NCBI GenBank assembly: GCA_020796225.1
Contig: CM036775.1
Span: forward strand, 5,343,393-5,407,392
Length of the DNA: 64,000 nucleotides
Source of the DNA: Arion vulgaris
Lineage: Eukaryota > Mollusca > Gastropoda > Stylommatophora > Arionidae
Direction of reading: 5' to 3'
The notes under the pieces were generated by a model, which saw only the letters and a program-made list of their open reading frames with translations, had not been told where the DNA came from and made no database searches. Position 1 is the stretch's first letter; each line of letters starts with the position of its first letter. This document shows positions 59,676-64,000 of the stretch, one piece after another. The position numbers and the translations under genes were made by a program.

Positions 59676-60068
59676 CAAAGGTACCAGGTTTGCTCCTCGT
59701 GGAGCCATCTGGATATTTTTCCAGAGACCCCTGATCTCAGTGTAGGTGAGATCGAGTTCCTAGTCTTATCGGAGACGGACGGTAAATCGTAGGTCCCGTG
59801 TTCAATTTCAGCCCGTAAAAGAATTTTTGACAGTTCAAAATCGAGAAGAGCAGGCTGGAAAGCCACTACCTGAGAAAAATAATTAGAAAAGATTAAAAAT
59901 AAATTAAAATGTTCCTACAAAAGTATCTTCACCATTTTCAAAATTATATCAGGGACCCTCGCCTATGTTACAGAGTTCGTGCACTGCCGCTGAGATCTTT
60001 CTGTGTAAGAAAGAGATCGGAGCACATATGGTTACTCACCGAAGTGCAAATGATAATGCTCCTATCAA
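59676..60068 (+). mobile_element. SINE-D, missing the first part of its head
   Basis: B-box-like 'ggtttgctcctc', 'ccagagacccctgatctcag', 'cttatcggagacggacggta', 'aagagcaggctggaaagcca', 'aagaaagagatcggagcaca' and a TCAA tail. As at 7133 it follows a 32-bp array. Confidence 0.82.
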
Positions 60069-60082
60069 TCAATCTCCTAACA

Positions 60083-60156
60083 AGTTGGCCAATATCTGGG
60101 ACATTAGATGGATCTTGAGTCGCTAAATACTGCAATATTTTTTGCTGACACCTCAA
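60083..60156 (-). mobile_element. LINE-I RNase H fragment
   Basis: The complement of 'aagatccatctaatgtccca' and 'gtgtcagcaaaaaatattgc' corresponds to the RNase H part at 135-190 of this window. Confidence 0.6.
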
Positions 60157-60745
60157 CCAATCAAGTTCCATGTCTGTCGCGTAGGCGATCATGTTTCTTC
60201 ACAACTCTCCCTGCTTGGTGCATGTAATCAGTTCTGACGTCGATCGTGTGTCGAACCATGATGTCAGGCCATCCAATATCTTCTCCATCTGTCTTCCACG
60301 ATCTCTCCTTCCCTGAATGTTACTTGTAGTCACCAATGTTCTAAACCTTCTCTTCGCATTATATGCCCGAAGAACCTTGATTGGTGGATTCTTATTCTTT
60401 TGATAAGGTTTCTTTGTGTGCAGGCCTGATTTAAAACTTCCACATTTGTTTTCTTCGCAGTTCATGGAATTTTCAGAATTCTTCTGTGAAACTAGAACTC
60501 TGCGGCTTCCCATGATCGTATTGATTGTTTGTTCATTGTCCATGATTCGCTGCCAGACAGAAGTATTGGATCAATATAGCCCTGGAGTATTCGTTTTCGC
60601 ATTGTCATTGTTAGTGAATTCACGCATAGTGTGTTCTTCATTTTCATAAAAGCTGCTTTTGCTTGAGCTATTCTACTCCTAATCTCTGTTTTACATCTTC
60701 CATCTGATGTTAGGAATGTTCTCAGATACTTGAATCGATGGACGT
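60157..60745 (-). mobile_element. LINE-M, longest copy
   Basis: Minus strand: ILQGYIDPILLSGSESWTMN, then across frameshifts FHRRILKIPWTAKKTNVEVL, NQACTQRNLIKRIRIHQSRF, FGHIMRREGLEH and GRQMEKILDGLTSW, ending NMIAYAT. It covers thumb to C-terminus. Confidence 0.78.
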
Positions 60746-60751
60746 GTTTCT

Positions 60752-61005
60752 ATATCCTCTTACTGTCCCGATTGACACATAAGGCTTCCACAAGAGACTT
60801 CCACTGATGCCGTTCTGCTACCTTTCTACCAACCGTCTCTACGTCAGGCCACACTCCTTCAACTCTCTCTCCACCGTTCGTCTCCATGTTTCCTTTGGAC
60901 GTCCAGGCCTCCTCTTCCCATCCGTTGTCCATCGGAGAGCTGTCCTAGCCAATGCCCCCACTGGCATACGACATACATGTCCAACACTCCATCTCTTAAT
61001 GATGG
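60752..61005 (-). mobile_element. LINE-S relative, 3' end
   Basis: Minus strand: SVGHVCRMPVGALARTALRW, TTDGKRRPGRPKETWRRTVE and REL-KECGLT with one internal stop, then a WKSLVEALC-like end. Confidence 0.72.
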
Positions 61006-61095
61006 TCTCATGCTCAGCGTTGGACTACGGTCTCCTAGTGCATTCATTCTGCGGCTGGCAGAAAGCCGTCCGTCAGATTCACGGTGTGTGACAAG
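61006..61095 (+). mobile_element. SINE-A fragment
   Basis: 'cagcgttggactacggtctc', 'ctgcggctggcagaaagccg' and 'cagattcacggtgt' are pieces of SINE-A with internal losses. Confidence 0.5.
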
Positions 61096-61440
61096 AGCTG
61101 CCCTGTGAGACCGGAGCTAATCAATTTGCGGATCGGTTAAAAAAGGATGCACAGTCTGTTCGTTTCAAGATTTGTTATGGTATTTGGCAGAACATTGCAA
61201 TATTCAGTGGTTATTTGTTTTGTTTACATGGTGACACCTAACAAGACAGAACTAAAGAAGTATTGTCTTTCAAACACAGGTTAAACATATGCAAGTCAAG
61301 ACGTGGATTGATGTACCTGGTCGGGGTTATAACAATAGAGAGATTCACTGTAGTTGCTTGGCCTTTCCATGCTCACAGATTTTGCAGGTAGTAGTACTTT
61401 TTGTTGCAATAAAAACTATGAAACCCAACATAGAACAATA
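61096..61440. other. Stretch with no recognised feature
   Basis: About 345 bases, AT-rich. I looked here for a TM3 exon of the receptor and found no frame with the expected Cys and D/ERY residues. Confidence 0.35.
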
Positions 61441-63200
61441 ACAATTAAATCCAACATAGAAGCAATAAAACAAGTTAAATCCAACATAGAAGCAATAAAA
61501 CAAGTTAAACAACATGAAGCAATAAAACAAGTTAACCAACATGGAAGCAATAAACAAGTTAAACCCAACATGGAAGCAATACACTAAGTTAAATTAGGCT
61601 ACTTAAATCCAACATGCAATAAAACAATTAATCCAACATGGAAGCAATAAACATTGTTCAAAGTCAACATAGAAGCAATAAAACAAGTTAAATCCAACAT
61701 GGAAGCAATAAAACAAGTTAAATCCAACATAGAAGCAATAAAACAAGTTAAATCCAACATAGAAGCAATAAAACAAGTTAAATCCAACATGGAAGCAATA
61801 AAACAAGTTAAATCCAACATAGAAGCAATAAAACAAGTTAAATCCAACATAGAAGCAATAAAACAAGTTAAATCCAACATAGAAGCAATAAAACAAGTTA
61901 AATCCAACATAGAAGCAATAAAACAAGTTAAATCCAACATAGAAGCAATAAAACAAGTTAAATCCAACATTGAAGCAATAAAACAAGTTAAATCCAACAT
62001 AGAAGCAATAAAACAAGTTAAATCCAACATAGAAGCAATAAAACAAGTTAAATCCAACATTGAAGCAATAAAACAAGTTAAATCCAACATAGAAGCAATA
62101 AAACAAGTTAAATCCAACATGGAAGCAATAAAACAAGTTAAATCCAACATAGAAGCAATAAAACAAGTTAAATCCAACATAGAAGCAATAAAACAAGTTA
62201 AATCCAACATGGAAGCAATAAAACAAGTTAAATCCAACATGGAAGCAATACAACAAGTTAAATCCAACATAGAAGCAATAAAACAAGTTAAATCCAACAT
62301 GGAAGCAATAAAACAAGTTAAATCCAACATAGAAGCAATAAAACAAGTTAAATCCAACATAGAAGCAATAAAACAAGTTAAATCCAACATAGAAAGAATA
62401 AAACAAGTTAAATCCAACATAGAAGCAATAAAACAAGTTAAATCCAACATAGAAGCAATAAAACAAGTTAAATCCAACATGGAAGCAATACAACAAGTTA
62501 AATCCAACATAGAAGCAATAAAACAAGTTAAATCCAACATGGAAGCAATACAACAAGTTAAATCCAACATAGAAGCAATAAAACAAGTTAAATCCAACAT
62601 AGAAGCAATAAAACAAGTTAAATCCAACATAGAAGCAATAAAACAAGTTAAATCCAACATAGAAGCAATAAAACAAGTTAAATCCAACATGGAAGCAATA
62701 CAACAAGTTAAATCCAACATGGAAGCAATACAACAAGTTAAATCCAACATAGAAGCAATAAAACAAGTTAAATCCAACATAGAAGCAATAAAACAAGTTA
62801 AATCCAACATAGAAGCAATAAAACAAGTTAAATCCAACATAGAAGCAATAAAACAAGTTAAATCCAACATGGAAGCAATAAAACAAGTTAAATCCAACAT
62901 AGAAGCAATAAAACAAGTTAAATCCAACATGGAAGCAATAAAACAAGTTAAATCCAACATGGAAGCAATAAAACAAGTTAAATCCAACATAGAAGCAATA
63001 AAACAAGTTAAATCCAACATGGAAGCAATAAAACAAGTTAAATCCAACATAGAAGCAATAAAACAAGTTAAATCCAACATAGAAGCAATAAAACAAGTTA
63101 AATCCAACATGGAAGCAATACAACAAGTTAAATCCAACATAGAAGCAATAAAACAAGTTAAATCCAACATAGAAGCAATAAAACAAGTTAAATCCAACAT
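61441..63200. repeat. 30-bp satellite, about 58 copies, very uniform
   Basis: Unit 'aaatccaacatagaagcaat' plus 'aaaacaagtt'. From 61681 to 63180 fifty units follow in perfect 30-base register. Variation is almost confined to two sites: A/G/T before 'gaagcaata' and A/C after it, with C found only next to G. The first part (61441-61650) has shortened units. Open frames (SNIEAIKQVK on plus, MLDLTCFIAS and FNLFYCFYVG on minus) are by-products. Confidence 0.96.
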
Positions 63201-64000
63201 CGTTCGTGTGTTGCAGGGGTTTACAAAGGAAGCAAAGAATGATGCTCGTCCATCACGGGTGATGATGACCACACAATTTTCGTCCAATGGAATGTAGTTG
63301 CGCTATGTTTGTCTGTGTGTGCGTAGATGACTAGTGAGCCCGATACGGGCTTGAAATGTTCGTGTACAGTGTGGGCAAGGTATACTTGCACTTGTGGGAA
63401 GTTTTACTGCCTTTCTGTTTTGACGTTTTTGCTCCATCCGTGCTGTTCTATCTGCCTCGCAGGCCGAGGAACCGTGTCGAAAAAGTGTGCGCAAGGCTGA
63501 TCTGTCTTGAGCAACATTCTCCCAGTTGTCGACATCTATGCCAAAAGGATTTCATCGAGTTCTTGAGTGTGTCTTTGAATCGTTTTTCTGACCACCCTGT
63601 GAGCGTTTACCGCTATGCAGCTCATCATACAAGAGTCGTTTGGGTATTCTGCAATCTGGCATTCGAGCCACATGTCCTGCCCATCTTGTCTGGACTGCAT
63701 CAAGATTGTGTAGATGCTGGGGAGAGCAGCTCTTTTGAGGACCTCTGTATCTAGGATCATATCCTGCCATTTGATGTTCATTATTTTCCTAAGGCAGACT
63801 GTGTGAAAGTGGTTTAGCTTCCTTGCGTGTCTCTGATATACAGTCCAAGTTTCGCATGCGTGAAGAAGGACTGGGAGCACGACAGCTCGATATACCTTCA
63901 TTTTTGTGACTTGGTTAATACCACATCTGTGCCAGACGTTTCTATGTAGTCTTCCAAAGGTGCTGCTAGCTTTAGAGATTCTGGTATTTATTTCATCATC
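63201..64000 (-). mobile_element. LINE-Z 3' region with intact C-terminal C2H2 finger, continues past the window
   Basis: Minus strand: [60 protein letters not shown], then in a shifted frame [20 protein letters not shown] and [17 protein letters not shown]. The last part (63303-63494) ends in a finger with C-x2-C-x12-H-x3-H (ASIPCPHC to LRTH) and a stop at 63303. Frameshifts near 63690 and in the linker. The element's 3' terminus 'gtcatcatcacccgtgatgg' lies at 63253-63272, next to the 30-bp satellite. It is the only LINE-Z here with a complete finger. Confidence 0.85.

Noticed and set aside
61441..63200. CRISPR-like array (30-bp repeats in regular register)
   Set aside because: Units are contiguous without spacers, the genome is eukaryotic and there are no cas genes. 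The same holds for the 32-bp arrays.
61599..63297. Open frames of 527-562 codons on both strands (SNIEAIKQVK, MLDLTCFIAS)
   Set aside because: The 30-bp unit is a multiple of three and free of stops in these frames. No non-repeat protein sequence, splice site or start context supports a gene.
55324..64000. The receptor's third exon (TM3 with Cys and D/ERY)
   Set aside because: I looked through the non-repeat stretches after 55323 and found no frame with these residues and a phase-2 acceptor. The exon is probably beyond the window.

Overview
This window looks like a piece of a large, repeat-rich invertebrate nuclear genome, most likely a gastropod mollusc. The evidence is spliced coding exons with GT/AG introns, dozens of tRNA-derived SINE copies, 3' remnants of many non-LTR retrotransposon (LINE) families whose C-termini resemble those I know from mollusc genomes, hAT, Tc1/mariner and Helitron elements, and several kilobases of minisatellite. 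There are no bacterial-style operons, rRNA genes or CRISPR arrays. The species assignment is an inference from repeat style and cannot be settled from the sequence alone.

Only two host genes can be supported, both on the + strand. The first is the 3' end of an unidentified protein gene: two exons (1711-1815 and 5049-5190) join in phase across a 3.2 kb intron full of LINE and SINE debris and end in a stop codon. The second is the 5' end of a class A G-protein-coupled receptor: an N-glycosylated extracellular tail plus TM1 (52494-52684) and TM2 plus the start of TM3 (55169-55321), with phase-2 junctions. It continues beyond the window or in an exon I did not find. A TATA box and a splice-donor-terminated leader at 40464-40597 could be its promoter and non-coding first exon, which would give an intron of about 12 kb.

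The rest is mobile DNA. From 1 to 11 kb: LINE 3' ends, SINEs, a 32-bp minisatellite and a 106-bp repeat made from a LINE tail. From 11.1 to 13.3 kb: a nearly complete Tc1/mariner-superfamily element with long inverted ends and a transposase broken by one base. From 13 to 25 kb: SINE clusters, LINEs with nested hAT MITEs, a 713-bp Helitron, and a 576-bp insertion inside an RNase H domain. From 26.2 to 28.4 kb: about 50 copies of a 45-bp unit that is itself a slice of a LINE 3' terminus. From 28.7 to 40 kb: nested LINEs, an inverted LINE pair, a candidate solo LTR and more SINEs. From 42.4 to 44.1 kb: a 15-bp satellite. From 44 to 61 kb: SINE/LINE mosaic, a MITE related to the 11-kb transposon, and the receptor exons. 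From 61.4 to 63.2 kb: a very uniform 30-bp satellite abutting a zinc-finger LINE that runs off the window.

Family labels (SINE-A to -K, LINE-I, -L, -M, -N, -P, -Q, -R, -S, -T, -Z, MITE-1 to -3) are local names used only in this annotation. The most interesting recurrent behaviour is that LINE 3' tails repeatedly become the unit of tandem arrays, and that three SINE families share one core joined to different tails. I did not find evidence for a new defence or enzymatic system.
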